64,000 nucleotides of DNA from Oscillospiraceae bacterium (lineage in GTDB: Bacteria; Bacillota; Clostridia; Oscillospirales; CAG-272): positions 1 to 64,000 of the forward strand of contig SVTT01000008.1 in the NCBI GenBank assembly GCA_015063625.1, in the 5' to 3' direction. The position numbers and the translations under genes were made by a program. Within the stretch, counting starts at the first letter, position 1; every line of letters starts with the position of its first letter. The notes below the pieces were generated by a model that saw only the letters and a list, made by a program, of their open reading frames with translations, was not told the DNA's origin and did not search any database. Positions 26,883 to 35,121 of this stretch are shown one piece after another.

Positions 26883-27549
26883 CGGCATCAGAATTTCCGA
26901 CCTGTATGATTCTGTTCCCGCTTATCTGACGGCACTGTTTGAGAGCGCCGAATACCCATGGCAGGTCCTCCCAAGGCTGAAGAGCTTCATTTCCCTGCTG
27001 CTTGAATGCGGCATTGAGGGCTACTCTCTCTTGAAGGAGGGTGTGCTCGTCGGCAAGAACGTCAGCATTGCCCCCACCGCCACCATCGAGGCACCCGCCA
27101 TCATCGGCGAGGGCACCGAGCTTCGTCCCGGCGCTTATCTGCGCGGGAACGTCATTGTGGGAAAGGGGTGCGTGATCGGTAATGCCACCGAGCTGAAGCA
27201 CTGCATTCTGCTTGACAGCGTACAGGTCCCCCATTACAATTATGTGGGAGATTCTGTGCTCGGCAACCGTGCTCACATGGGTGCGGGAGCGATCTGCTCC
27301 AATCTCAAGTCGGACGGAACAAACGTCGTCATTCGCGCCGAGCAGCCCCTTGACACGGGGCTGCGCAAGGTGGGCTCCTTTCTCGGCGACCACGCCGACA
27401 TCGGCTGTGGCTGCGTGCTCAACCCGGGAACAGTGGTGGGAGGGCAGACCTCGGTTTATCCGCTGACCGCCCTGCGCGGCGTTTATCCGTCACACGCCAT
27501 CGTCAAGGACGCCCGTACCGTCGTCCCCAAGGAAGAAAGAGAAATTTGA
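26875..27549 (+). CDS. GlmU-like left-handed beta-helix acyltransferase domain protein
   Basis: A 224-residue protein starting with TTG at 26875 (AAGGGGG 8 nt upstream), overlapping the mutase gene by 8 nt. Residues ~55-200 are hexapeptide repeats (IAPTATIEAPAIIGEGTEL, VIGNATELKHCIL, VPHYNYVGDSVLG, GAGAICSNLKSDG, IGCGCVLNPGTVVG). These correspond to the acetyltransferase half of GlmU, including the VPHYNYVGDS segment. The nucleotidyltransferase half is missing. By context it would acetylate glucosamine-1-P made by the upstream mutase; alternatively it acts on another amino sugar. Confidence 0.82.
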   Translation: MNNGIRISDLYDSVPAYLTALFESAEYPWQVLPRLKSFISLLLECGIEGYSLLKEGVLVGKNVSIAPTATIEAPAIIGEGTELRPGAYLRGNVIVGKGCVIGNATELKHCILLDSVQVPHYNYVGDSVLGNRAHMGAGAICSNLKSDGTNVVIRAEQPLDTGLRKVGSFLGDHADIGCGCVLNPGTVVGGQTSVYPLTALRGVYPSHAIVKDARTVVPKEEREI

Positions 27550-27630
27550 ACACCTCCCGAAAGAAAAATCCGCATCCGCATCGGGCAATTTCCTTGTCAC
27601 ATCCGGGTGTTGACGCTTTCGGTCCATTTT

Positions 27631-27662
27631 ACCGCGCGGCTCTGCAGAGCCGCGCGGTTTTT
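27631..27662 (+). terminator. Terminator of the HTH-glmM operon
   Basis: ACCGCGCGGCTCTGC and its complement, followed by TTTTT: a near-perfect GC palindrome with U-tract. Confidence 0.88.
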
Positions 27663-27727
27663 GTGCCGCCAAGGAATTCATTGCGTTGTTCGCCGTAAGG
27701 CACAGAAATTTTCCGCCGTAAGGCTTG

Positions 27728-28730
27728 TGCGTTCGAATATGATCAGACCGGTAGGGGTCGGCGCCTTCGACGACCCGATTGTCGGTGCCCTCGCGGTACA
27801 TCCGGGCATGATCAATCCCGGTAGGGGTCGGCGCCTTCGACGACCCGATTGTCGGTGCCCTCGCGGTACATCCGGGCATGATCAATCCCGGTAGGGGTCG
27901 GCGCCTTCGACGACCCGTTCATGGTTACCGTTTGTCTGTTACGGGCTGTCGTGGGCGCCAGCCCCTACCATGTATGATATAATTTCAACATTGGTCAATG
28001 AAACCAAGGACCGCGATCATCAAGGGAACAACCGTCGGTCGTTCGCGGTGGAAACAGGGCGCACGCGCACCCGATTTCCCACACCCCGCGGCACGTTCGG
28101 GTATGATCAAACCCGGTAGGGGTCGGCGCCTTCGACGACCCGATTGTCGGTGCCCTCGCGGTACATCCGGGCATGATCAATCCCGGTAGGGGTCGGCGCC
28201 TCGACGACCCGATTGTCGGTGCCCCCGCGGCACGTTCGGGTATGATCAAACCCGGTAGGGGTCGGCGCCCTCGACGACCCGTTTGTGGGCGCCTTCGACG
28301 ACCCGTTCATGGTTACCATTTGTTTGTTACGGGCTGTCGTGGGCGCCAGCCCCTACCATGTATGATATAATTTCAACATTGGTCAATGAAACCAAGGACC
28401 GCGATCATCAAGGGAACAACCGTCGGTCGTTGGCGGTGGAAACAGGGCGCACGCGCACCCGATTTCCCACACCCCGCGGTACGTTCGGGCATGATCAGAC
28501 CGCGGTAGGGGTCGGCGCCTCGACGACCCGTTTGCCGGCATCCTCGCAGCACGTTCGGGTATGATCAAACCGCGGTAGGGGTCGGCGCCTTCGACGACCC
28601 GTTCATGGTTACCGTTTGTCTGTTACGGGCTGTCGTGGGCGCCAGCCCCTACCGTGTATGATATAATTTCAACATTGGTCGATCAAACCAAGGACCGCGA
28701 TCATCAAGGGAACAACCGTCGGTCCTTCGT
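27728..28730. repeat. Minisatellite field 2 with ~300-390-bp higher-order units
   Basis: The same 23-24-bp CGACGACCCG-type units and GGTAGGGGTCGGCGCC joints as in field 1. They are organised into three long copies starting with TTCATGGTTACC at about 27918, 28308 and 28601. Each continues ACGGGCTGTCGTGGGCGCCA and TATGATATAAT (TATAAT at 27978, 28366 and 28662), then a stretch ending GGAACAACCGTCGG. The copies differ in number of internal short units. Non-coding in my judgement. Confidence 0.85.
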
Positions 28731-28757
28731 TGCAACAGCGAGGCGCACATGCGCACC

Positions 28758-29141
28758 CGTGTCATCCTGAGCGAAGCGTAGCGCAGTCGAACTGCGAAGC
28801 AGCACCGAGCGAAGCGAAGGTGGGATCTCGGGCGAATATATCATTCTCCCCCATCGCGGCATGTTCGGGCATGATCACCCCCGGTAGGGGTCGGCGCCTC
28901 GACGACCCGTTTGTCGGCGCCCTCGACGACCCGTTTGTCGGCATCCTCGCAGCACGTTCGGGCATGATCACCCCCGGTAGGGGTCGGCGCCTCGACGACC
29001 CGTTTGTCGGCGCCCTCGACGACCCGTTTGTCGGCATCCTCGCGCATGTCCTTATATCCGCCATCCCCTCGCAGATCCCGATGCTCCGCATCGCCCTGCG
29101 GGTTCGACTGCGGGCTTCGCCCTTCGCTCAGGATGACAACG
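28758..29141. repeat. Inverted CATCCTGAGCGAAG pair enclosing a third minisatellite block
   Basis: TGTCATCCTGAGCGAAG at ~28760 and its inverse CTTCGCTCAGGATGACA ending ~29138 extend as imperfect ~40-bp inverted repeats (both include CGCAGTCGAAC-like sequence). Between them, 28857-29055 holds two 119-bp tandem copies of the minisatellite motif (TCACCCCCGGTAGGGGTCGG onward). The whole lies upstream of the lipoprotein promoter. Confidence 0.7.
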
Positions 29142-29222
29142 AGGGGGTAGGGGTCGGCGCCCTTGCCACCCCTCTGCCGTGAGGTAACAAAAAGCCTAGC
29201 GCGCTCAAAATTTTGTTTTTCA

Positions 29223-29251
29223 TTGACAAATGAGAGCGCGCGTGCTAAACT
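29223..29251 (+). promoter_or_regulatory. Promoter of the lipoprotein gene
   Basis: TTGACA (29223-29228), 17 bp, TAAACT (29246-29251), 30 bp upstream of the ATG. Confidence 0.75.
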
Positions 29252-29281
29252 GTAATCAATGTCATCCAAGGAGGTTGCCTT

Positions 29282-30751
29282 ATGAAAAGACAACTCATAC
29301 GCATACTTGCACTTGCGCTCGTACTGCTCCTTCTCATCCCTTCCCTTTCCGGTTGCGCCAAGATCGGCAATCTGGCAACCACCTTTAAGCTGAACAAGCT
29401 GGAGGAAGGTCATCGCGCGAAGGCACTCCTTGGCGAGATCGGGAAAAGCATGGATGAGCTCACATCCCTGACCCTCACCTCTACCGTTGATCTTTCCCTC
29501 AAGACTGCCGCACAGCAGATCCTGGCAGGCGGCACGGGAACGACCGTGATCAGCCGTGAAAACGATTCCTTTGCCGAGCACAGCGAGGTGACCTCCACGA
29601 TATATACAAAGCAAGGCGGATCCTCCACCACCTCTACCTCCACACTGGTCGAGGGCTTTCGTGACGGAAAAATGTATCACAAGGAGATCGACCAATACGA
29701 CAAAAGGACCGCCTACTCCGCCGACATGACCGCAGAGGAGTATCTCCAATACCGTGCACTTTGCACCGACGTTTCGATGCTGACCGAGGACGTCCTCTCC
29801 GATTGCTCCAAAAGAACCTGCGTGCAAAACGAGGATGAGACCTGGAGCGCCTCCTATTCGGCATTCAAGGGAAAGGCGTTGCAGACACTGACGCTTCTCA
29901 TCGCCGATCTCGCTGCCGCCTTTGCCCCTGACAGCCCCATCAAGGACGTGGAAATCGTGCTTGCGGCAGACAAGGACTTCCGTCTGCAATCGATGGAGAT
30001 GGTCTTCCTCTTTGACAAGGCACCCGTGCTTGACCTCTCGCTGACCATGAGCGTTGAGGTCAGCGACATCGACAGCTCCTCCCCCAAGACCGAGAGCCTC
30101 ACCGGCTACACCGATATCGAGGGCTTCCATTACGCGCCGCTGATCAAGAGCGCTCTCAACAAGCACCGCTTTGCCGATAAGGGCTCCTTTGTCCTCACCT
30201 GCACCCAGACCATGATGGTGGGTCCCTCCTACCGCGGGCAGGACACCTTTGCCTATGCGGGCGATTACAAAAACACCGATAACAAGCTGACCTTTGACGT
30301 CGAATATGAAACGGGCGAGGATCGCTACAACTACGTCTACGACGGCAAGGATCTGACCGCCCCCACCTTCGAGGGGGACGAAACCGTCAGCACCAAGCTT
30401 TCGTCCTGCGCCGCACGCCTGGTGCTGGACGAGTGGCTTGACCCCACGCAGTTTGATTTCAGCAGCATTGAAAAGATCAAAAAGAAGGATAAATTCGCGG
30501 AATACACCGCGCACCTCGGCATCTCGCGCGATCTGGTGGAGGGTCTTGCACTCCGAGCGGGACTCGGCAACAATCTCGGCGATTACTCTGCCAAGCTGAC
30601 GGTCACGATCTCGGATGATCGGATCACCTCCTATTTCCTCGTCATCGGCTTTGACGTCACAACGCGGGGCACCACCTATTCCGTCGCAACGCAGATCAAC
30701 ATCAGCTTCGAGCTGGAGGAAATCAGCAGCATCCTCGAAATCTTCGGTTGA
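29282..30751 (+). CDS. Putative lipoprotein, unknown function
   Basis: A 489-residue protein with a lipoprotein signal peptide: MKRQLIRILALALVLLLLIP, then the lipobox LSGC with the modified Cys at 25, so it is anchored on the outer face of the membrane. The mature part is rich in Thr, Ser, Asp and Lys with alternating hydrophobics, suggesting beta-sheet; repeats of 'DxxLxSMEM' and 'LTFDVEYETGEDRYNYVYDGK' type resemble solute-independent lipoproteins of Clostridia that I cannot name. AAGGAGG precedes the ATG. It stands alone between repeat DNA and a palindromic element. Confidence 0.85.
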   Translation: MKRQLIRILALALVLLLLIPSLSGCAKIGNLATTFKLNKLEEGHRAKALLGEIGKSMDELTSLTLTSTVDLSLKTAAQQILAGGTGTTVISRENDSFAEHSEVTSTIYTKQGGSSTTSTSTLVEGFRDGKMYHKEIDQYDKRTAYSADMTAEEYLQYRALCTDVSMLTEDVLSDCSKRTCVQNEDETWSASYSAFKGKALQTLTLLIADLAAAFAPDSPIKDVEIVLAADKDFRLQSMEMVFLFDKAPVLDLSLTMSVEVSDIDSSSPKTESLTGYTDIEGFHYAPLIKSALNKHRFADKGSFVLTCTQTMMVGPSYRGQDTFAYAGDYKNTDNKLTFDVEYETGEDRYNYVYDGKDLTAPTFEGDETVSTKLSSCAARLVLDEWLDPTQFDFSSIEKIKKKDKFAEYTAHLGISRDLVEGLALRAGLGNNLGDYSAKLTVTISDDRITSYFLVIGFDVTTRGTTYSVATQINISFELEEISSILEIFG

Positions 30752-30789
30752 TTCTCACACCGTATGCCCCCTTAGAGTCCCCCTGAACG

Positions 30790-30947
30790 AAAAGGGGCTG
30801 AGTCATTAACTCAGCCTGAAAAAGGAAAAAGCGGATGCTCTTTACCAAAAGGTATTGAGCATCCGCTTGCTTTATTGTATCATTGAACTACCACAAACAA
30901 AAGGCTGAGCCATCCGCTTAACGAAAAGCTTTTGACTCAGCCCTTTT
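30790..30947. mobile_element. Palindromic element related to the 223-bp miniature elements
   Basis: Begins AAAAGGGGCTGAGTCATTA and ends TTTGACTCAGCCCTTTT, so it has terminal inverted repeats of the same type as the 223-bp family (GGGGCTGATTCATTTA). Internal hairpins: GGCTGAGT/ACTCAGCC directly inside the left end, and AAGCGGATGCTC (30829-30840) with GAGCATCCGCTT (30857-30868). It lies between convergent genes and may also terminate both. Confidence 0.6.
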
Positions 30948-30989
30948 TGCTTGCTCCGTCGCGGCTTGTCGCCGACGGAGGCATCAGCA

Positions 30990-32180
30990 TCAGATCTCGG
31001 GAATCACGATCTCGACCTCTCTGCCTGCCTCTGCCGACTTGGCGATACCGTCGATGATCGCCTGGTTGTAGAGGATCTGCGAGGAGGGCACGGGTGCGGT
31101 GCCGCCGTTCTTGATGGCGTCGCAGAAGGAACGGATCTTCTTATCAAAGAGGGTAATGCCCTTCTTTTCGTCAGAAGAAACGATGATCGGGATCTCGGTT
31201 TCGGTCTGCTCTCCGCAAACCTCATGATAAAGCTTCATTGCACCGCCCACCGTGCCGTTCCAGCACTCGGTGGAGGGAATGCGCAGACCGCCCTTGGTAC
31301 CGAGAATGATGGTGTCACCGGGGGTGTCCATATTCATCGCCCAGGCAATGCGGAAGTCAAGCACGATACCGCCCTCAAGACGGACAAAGGCAGCGGCAAA
31401 GTCATCGACCTCAAACGCCTTGGCATACTCGGGGTGACCGGTCTTCTGGTAGTTGGAGTAATTGGGGTCGGTGCCGAAGAAGGCAGACTTGTAGCCCGAA
31501 ACCGTCAGGGGCTTGGGATAGCCGATGGCGTTCAGCACCATGTCGAGCGAGTAGCAGCCGATATCGCCGAGCGCACCGATGCCCGCGGTCTTGTCGGTGA
31601 TAAAGGTGGTACCGAAGGGCGTGGGAATGCCGCGGCGGCGTCCGCCACCCGTCTGGATGTAGTAGATCTTGCCGAGCACACCCGAATCCACGATCTTCTT
31701 GATCATCTTCATGTTCTCGTCAAGACGGGGCTGGAAGCCGATGGAGAGGATCTTGCCGCTCTCCTTCTCTGCCTTCATGACCTCAACCGCCTCGTCAAGC
31801 GTGACGGTAAAGGGCTTCTCCAGCAGGACGTGCACACCCTTCTTGAGTGCGTAGATGGCGGGCTCCGCATGCTGACGGTTGTAGGTGCAGATGGTGACCG
31901 CATCCAGCTTCAGCGACTCGTCATCAAGAAGCTCCTTGTGAGAGGCATAATCGGTCTTGACGCCCTCAACGCCGTATTTTTCAAAAAATGCCTTTGCCTT
32001 GCCGGGAACAAGGTCAGCGCCCGCCACGATCTCCACGTCGGGCTGCTTCATGAAGGACTTGATGTGCGAGCCTGCGATCCAACCGCAACCGATGAAGCCG
32101 ACGCGCAGCTTACGGCTGGTGTCGATCACAACCTCCTCTTGCGACTCCTTAAACGCATTCAGATCCTTATCTTCTGCCAT
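30990..32180 (-). CDS. Gfo/Idh/MocA-family oxidoreductase
   Basis: A 396-residue NAD(P)-dependent sugar dehydrogenase-like protein. KLRVGFIGCGWIAGSHIKSF (about 23-42) is the Rossmann dinucleotide site, and VHVLLEKPFTVTLDEA contains the EKP motif with the catalytic Lys. GALGDIGCYSLDMVLNAIG provides the C-terminal (substrate) domain signature. A start at 32180 is supported by AAAGGAG; the frame extends upstream into the isomerase gene without a site. It lies 35 nt downstream of the sugar isomerase in an operon likely acting on a cyclitol or rare sugar (inference). Confidence 0.9.
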   Translation of the reverse strand: MAEDKDLNAFKESQEEVVIDTSRKLRVGFIGCGWIAGSHIKSFMKQPDVEIVAGADLVPGKAKAFFEKYGVEGVKTDYASHKELLDDESLKLDAVTICTYNRQHAEPAIYALKKGVHVLLEKPFTVTLDEAVEVMKAEKESGKILSIGFQPRLDENMKMIKKIVDSGVLGKIYYIQTGGGRRRGIPTPFGTTFITDKTAGIGALGDIGCYSLDMVLNAIGYPKPLTVSGYKSAFFGTDPNYSNYQKTGHPEYAKAFEVDDFAAAFVRLEGGIVLDFRIAWAMNMDTPGDTIILGTKGGLRIPSTECWNGTVGGAMKLYHEVCGEQTETEIPIIVSSDEKKGITLFDKKIRSFCDAIKNGGTAPVPSSQILYNQAIIDGIAKSAEAGREVEIVIPEI

Positions 32181-32215
32181 GATCCATTCTCCTTTTTTTA
32201 TTTTGATGATTCGGT

Positions 32216-33031
32216 TCAGCAACCGATAGACTTCAGATAGTTGATGCTCTTTTCCATGCACTCCATAGGGCTAAGACCCATCGAGGGCTTATCCATCTCA
32301 ACGACGACCCATTCGGCACCCGCATCTCTGGTTGCCTCAAGAATGGCAGGAAAATCCTGCAAGCCGTATCCGACGGGACGGAACTCGAAATTGCCGGGAC
32401 GCACGGGCTTTTCCTGATTGATGCCGATCAGCTCGTACATATCCTCCGATTTTTCGCCGTAAAAGTCCTTGTAGTGCACCACGGGAGCGCGGCCCGTATA
32501 TTTGCGAAGATACTCCGCAGGATTCTCGCCGCCCACGTTGACCCAGCACATGTCAAGCTCGGTCTTCAGAAGGTCTGCGGGAATGGTTTCGTAAAGCGTA
32601 TCCAGTGCGTACTTGCCGTCGATCTTGAGAAACTCAAAATCGTGGTTATGGTAAAGCATGGTCATGCCGAGTGCATTGACCTTGGCGCCAAGCATGGCAA
32701 GATTCTTCAGCACGTCTGCAAATCCGTCGCCACCGGGACGGTCTGTCTCGGAAAGATAGGGAATGGTGACGTACTTCACACCGAGTGCCGCATAGGTTGC
32801 AAGGACGCTGTCGGGATCGGCAACCAGATCCTTATAAGGAACGTGTGCCGACAGCACGGCCAGCCCGAGCTCCTCGCACTTTGCCTTGATCTTCAAGGGG
32901 TCCTCTCCGAACAGGCCCGCAAATTCAACGCCGTCGTAGCCAAGTGCCTTCACCTTCTCCAGCGTGCCGAAGAGGTCGGTCTTCATATCATCGCGAACAG
33001 AATAAAGCTGTATTGCAATCGGAATTCTCAT
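32216..33031 (-). CDS. Sugar phosphate isomerase/epimerase-like TIM-barrel protein
   Basis: A 271-residue AP-endonuclease-2 superfamily protein: IAIQLYSVRDDM at the start, LGYDGVEFAGLFG, MTMLYHNHDFEF (metal-binding His), LDMCWVNVGGENP and VVHYKDF with further metal ligands, and EWVVVEMD near the end. Such proteins isomerise or dehydrate keto-sugars and inosose. Often paired, as here, with Gfo/Idh/MocA dehydrogenases. First gene of the two-gene operon. Confidence 0.9.
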   Translation of the reverse strand: MRIPIAIQLYSVRDDMKTDLFGTLEKVKALGYDGVEFAGLFGEDPLKIKAKCEELGLAVLSAHVPYKDLVADPDSVLATYAALGVKYVTIPYLSETDRPGGDGFADVLKNLAMLGAKVNALGMTMLYHNHDFEFLKIDGKYALDTLYETIPADLLKTELDMCWVNVGGENPAEYLRKYTGRAPVVHYKDFYGEKSEDMYELIGINQEKPVRPGNFEFRPVGYGLQDFPAILEATRDAGAEWVVVEMDKPSMGLSPMECMEKSINYLKSIGC

Positions 33032-33063
33032 AAAAATACCTCCTTTGAGATCCTCACAAGTTC

Positions 33064-33092
33064 ATTATAGGACATATATTTCCTTTTGACAA
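33064..33092 (-). promoter_or_regulatory. Promoter of the isomerase-dehydrogenase operon
   Basis: Minus strand TTGTCA (33087-33092), 17 bp, TATAAT (33064-33069). Confidence 0.8.
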
Positions 33093-33189
33093 GTCATATT
33101 ACGGCACTCATCGGACAAATATTGCTTATTTTTTCAAAAAAATGGGAGAGCACATCCCCCAAAAAGCTTTCCGAAAAAGGGATTTTCCA

Positions 33190-33218
33190 TTGACAGATCG
33201 GACAAAATAAGTTATTAT
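33190..33218 (+). promoter_or_regulatory. Promoter of the alpha/beta hydrolase gene
   Basis: TTGACA (33190-33195), 17 bp, TATTAT (33213-33218), 27 bp upstream of the start codon. Confidence 0.75.
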
Positions 33219-33244
33219 TAGATTGAGGAAAGTGAGGTGAGCCC

Positions 33245-34186
33245 ATGCTGTTACACGAAGAGCAGTATGCCGAGCGCATGAAGGAGGAGGTTCTTCCCTA
33301 TCTTGCCGCACGCCGCGCGGAGGACACCTTTGCCACCCCCGATGGCTTGCAGCTTTACCGCGCACGCTACACGGCGGATCAGCCCCGCGCCACGGTGCTG
33401 CTGATCCACGGCTTTTCCGAAACCGCGGAAAAGTATCTTGAAATGATCTATTATTTTCTGCGCGACGGGCTTTCCGTTGTCACCCTGGATCAGCGCGGGC
33501 ACGGTCGCTCTCCCCGCGCTGCCGCCCACTCGGTCACGCACGTAGACCGATTCGACGAATATCTTGACGATATTTCGGCACTGCTTGACGACATGAAGGA
33601 TACTGCCGTAAAGCCCCTTTATCTGTACGCGCATTCCATGGGCGGTGCGGTGGGCGCACTGACGCTGATCCGCTATCCCTCGCTGTTTCGTCGCGCTGTC
33701 CTCTCCTCCCCCATGATCGCTCCCCGTCATGACGGGCTGCCGCTGTTTGTCTGCCGTGCCATCTGCCGCTTTTGCATGCTGACGTGGCGCGCACAGAAGC
33801 CCATCTTTGTGGCAAAAAACAACCGCGAGCACGAAAGCTTTGAGCATTCCTCCTCCCTGTCCCGCGTGCGCTTTGACTTTTACCGCGAGGCAAAGGAGAA
33901 AAACCCGCTTTTACAGGGTGGAAAGCCCACCTATGCCTGGACCTATGCCGCACTCGGTGTGACCGCACGCATTCTCAAAAAGGGGGCACCCGAGCGTGTC
34001 AATACCCCCGTGCTCATCTTTTCCGCCTCAAACGACCATCTGGTACAGAACGCCCCGCAGGAGACACTCGCAAGACGTCTGCCCGCGGGCGGTCTGATCG
34101 AGCTTGACTGCAAACACGAGATCTATGCGGCTCACGACGAGATCCTCCACCCGTACGTTGACCGCGTGCTGGAGTTTTTCAAATAA
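33245..34186 (+). CDS. Alpha/beta hydrolase (lysophospholipase/monoacylglycerol lipase-like)
   Basis: A 313-residue serine hydrolase of the Hydrolase_4 group. VLLIHGFSETAEKY holds the oxyanion region, VTLDQRGHGRS a conserved strand, LYAHSMGGAVG the nucleophile elbow (GxSxG variant HSMGG), LIFSASNDHLV the acid and LDCKHEIY the catalytic His. It probably hydrolyses lysophospholipids or monoglycerides. No signal peptide. GAGGTGAG lies upstream of the ATG. Confidence 0.9.
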   Translation: MLLHEEQYAERMKEEVLPYLAARRAEDTFATPDGLQLYRARYTADQPRATVLLIHGFSETAEKYLEMIYYFLRDGLSVVTLDQRGHGRSPRAAAHSVTHVDRFDEYLDDISALLDDMKDTAVKPLYLYAHSMGGAVGALTLIRYPSLFRRAVLSSPMIAPRHDGLPLFVCRAICRFCMLTWRAQKPIFVAKNNREHESFEHSSSLSRVRFDFYREAKEKNPLLQGGKPTYAWTYAALGVTARILKKGAPERVNTPVLIFSASNDHLVQNAPQETLARRLPAGGLIELDCKHEIYAAHDEILHPYVDRVLEFFK

Positions 34187-34214
34187 CTCCCAAAACGGGA
34201 TCAAAAAAGGCGAG

Positions 34215-34432
34215 ATCCTTAGCGTTGTGTCCTTAAGGACACAACGCAGCGATATTCGCCTGACGGCGATCAATATGCACTTCGTGCTCGATATGTCCTT
34301 GCGGACTCGATATGTGCTTCGCACGAGAAGAACACAGGCGAATATCATATCGAAACCAACCGTAAGGGCGGTTATATCGCATTTGAGCGAAAGCGAAAAT
34401 ATTTCGCGTTTGCGCGAGCAAACATATCGCCA
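34215..34432. repeat. Second mini-hairpin cluster with GATAT-type linkers
   Basis: A run of short palindromes: GCGTTGTGTCC-ttaa-GGACACAACGC (34222-34247), CGCC-tgac-GGCG, GCAC-ttc-GTGC, GTCC-ttgc-GGAC, GTGC-ttc-GCAC, AACCG...CGGTT and GTTTGC-gcga-GCAAAC, joined by GATAT/ATATCG linkers. The flanks GGCGATAT and ATATCGCC are themselves complementary. Resembles the 4217-4396 cluster in design but not in sequence. A further TTTTGCAAAC/GTTTGCAAAA hairpin is at 34507-34532. Confidence 0.65.
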
Positions 34433-34534
34433 ATAAAAAGAGCCTCTGTGGACACAGAAGCAGTACTTCCTAAGACTAAATTAAGGACTACAAAAGTTTA
34501 TGGCTATTTTGCAAACAAACAGGTTTGCAAAAAC

Positions 34535-34665
34535 AAAAGGCTCCCTTGTGTAAAGGGAGCTGTCGCGAAGCGACTGAGGGATTGTTTTAGCGTAAATCTA
34601 ATCTTCTACAATCCCTCCGTCACGGCAAGCCGTGCCACCTCCCTTTACACAAGGGAGGCTTTTTT
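34535..34665. mobile_element. 131-bp palindromic element with near-perfect terminal repeats
   Basis: The left end AAAAGGCTCCCTTGTGTAAA continues GGGAG; the right end CTCCCTTTACACAAGGGAGG continues CTTTTTT. The ends are inverted with one mismatch over ~24 bp. Inside are TCGCGAAGCGA, ACGGCAAGCCGT and CAATCCCTC/GAGGGATTG pairs. No coding capacity. Its terminal T-run supplies the stop codon of the minus-strand gene 34664-34939. Confidence 0.7.
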
Positions 34666-34939
34666 ACCTCCCGGAAGGTAATTGCATGGGCTTTTGATAT
34701 GAAAATGTCAAAAGTGCCTTTGCGTTGCTTTTGTCATAGTAAGGTCTGGGGGATTTCTGTTTTGTTAATTGTTTCGCTTTTTGAATCAAATCCGGGGAAA
34801 CAAAGCAAAAAGTAGTCGCATTCGTCGCAACAGCATTCAAAGCCTTGCTCTCCGTTGCCAAGACAAACGGCAGCTCTCCGGGTGTAAGTTCTACGCCGGT
34901 AATATCTATTATCTTTCTTGGTATATCATTATTGTTCAT
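34664..34939 (-). CDS. Orphan 91-residue hypothetical protein
   Basis: I do not recognise this protein (MNNNDIPRKIIDITG..., ending KPMQLPSGR). It is soluble with no membrane segment; residues ~14-60 alternate hydrophobic and charged residues. AGGGGAG sits 7 nt before the ATG. The frame stays open to 35062, but that extension would translate the structured leader and has no ribosome site. The stop codon (34664-34666) is formed by the edge of the palindromic element, so the original C-terminus may have been lost. Own promoter and an attenuator-like leader. AT-rich compared with neighbours. Confidence 0.6.
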   Translation of the reverse strand: MNNNDIPRKIIDITGVELTPGELPFVLATESKALNAVATNATTFCFVSPDLIQKAKQLTKQKSPRPYYDKSNAKALLTFSYQKPMQLPSGR

Positions 34940-35121
34940 ATATTCTCCCCTCAGTATATAAAAAAGTGCGCCCCATGAAGGAACGCACCGAAAAAGTGTT
35001 CCTTCATTGTTGTCACACAATCTCTCGCCAGTGTTAGTGGGTATGAGAAAAAAAGGAAACACCTTTTACCAAGGATAGTTTCCCACTAACACGAAAAAAT
35101 ATTAGATTGTGTGACAAGTAT
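34940..35121 (-). promoter_or_regulatory. Structured 5' leader with terminator/antiterminator arrangement
   Basis: Read on the minus strand: GTCACACAATCT pairs with AGATTGTGTGAC, enclosing GTGTTAGTGGG paired with CCCACTAACAC. Next comes ATGAAGGAACAC with GTGCGTTCCTTCAT (hairpin A). The right arm of A can instead form GTGCGTTCC-uucau-GGGGCGCAC followed by TTTTTT, a good intrinsic terminator. Hairpin A and the terminator exclude each other. The gene's ribosome site follows. A GTG-started octapeptide (MLVGNYPW) could be read inside the first stem but lacks a ribosome site. I cannot match it to a known riboswitch. Confidence 0.65.

Noticed and set aside
27728..29055. Possible CRISPR array
   Set aside because: The sequences between repeats are themselves repeated, unit lengths vary, and no cas genes are present.
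28841..30514. 557-codon minus-strand frame through the lipoprotein gene and minisatellite
   Set aside because: The lipoprotein on the plus strand has a signal peptide, lipobox, promoter and ribosome site; the antisense frame has none of these.
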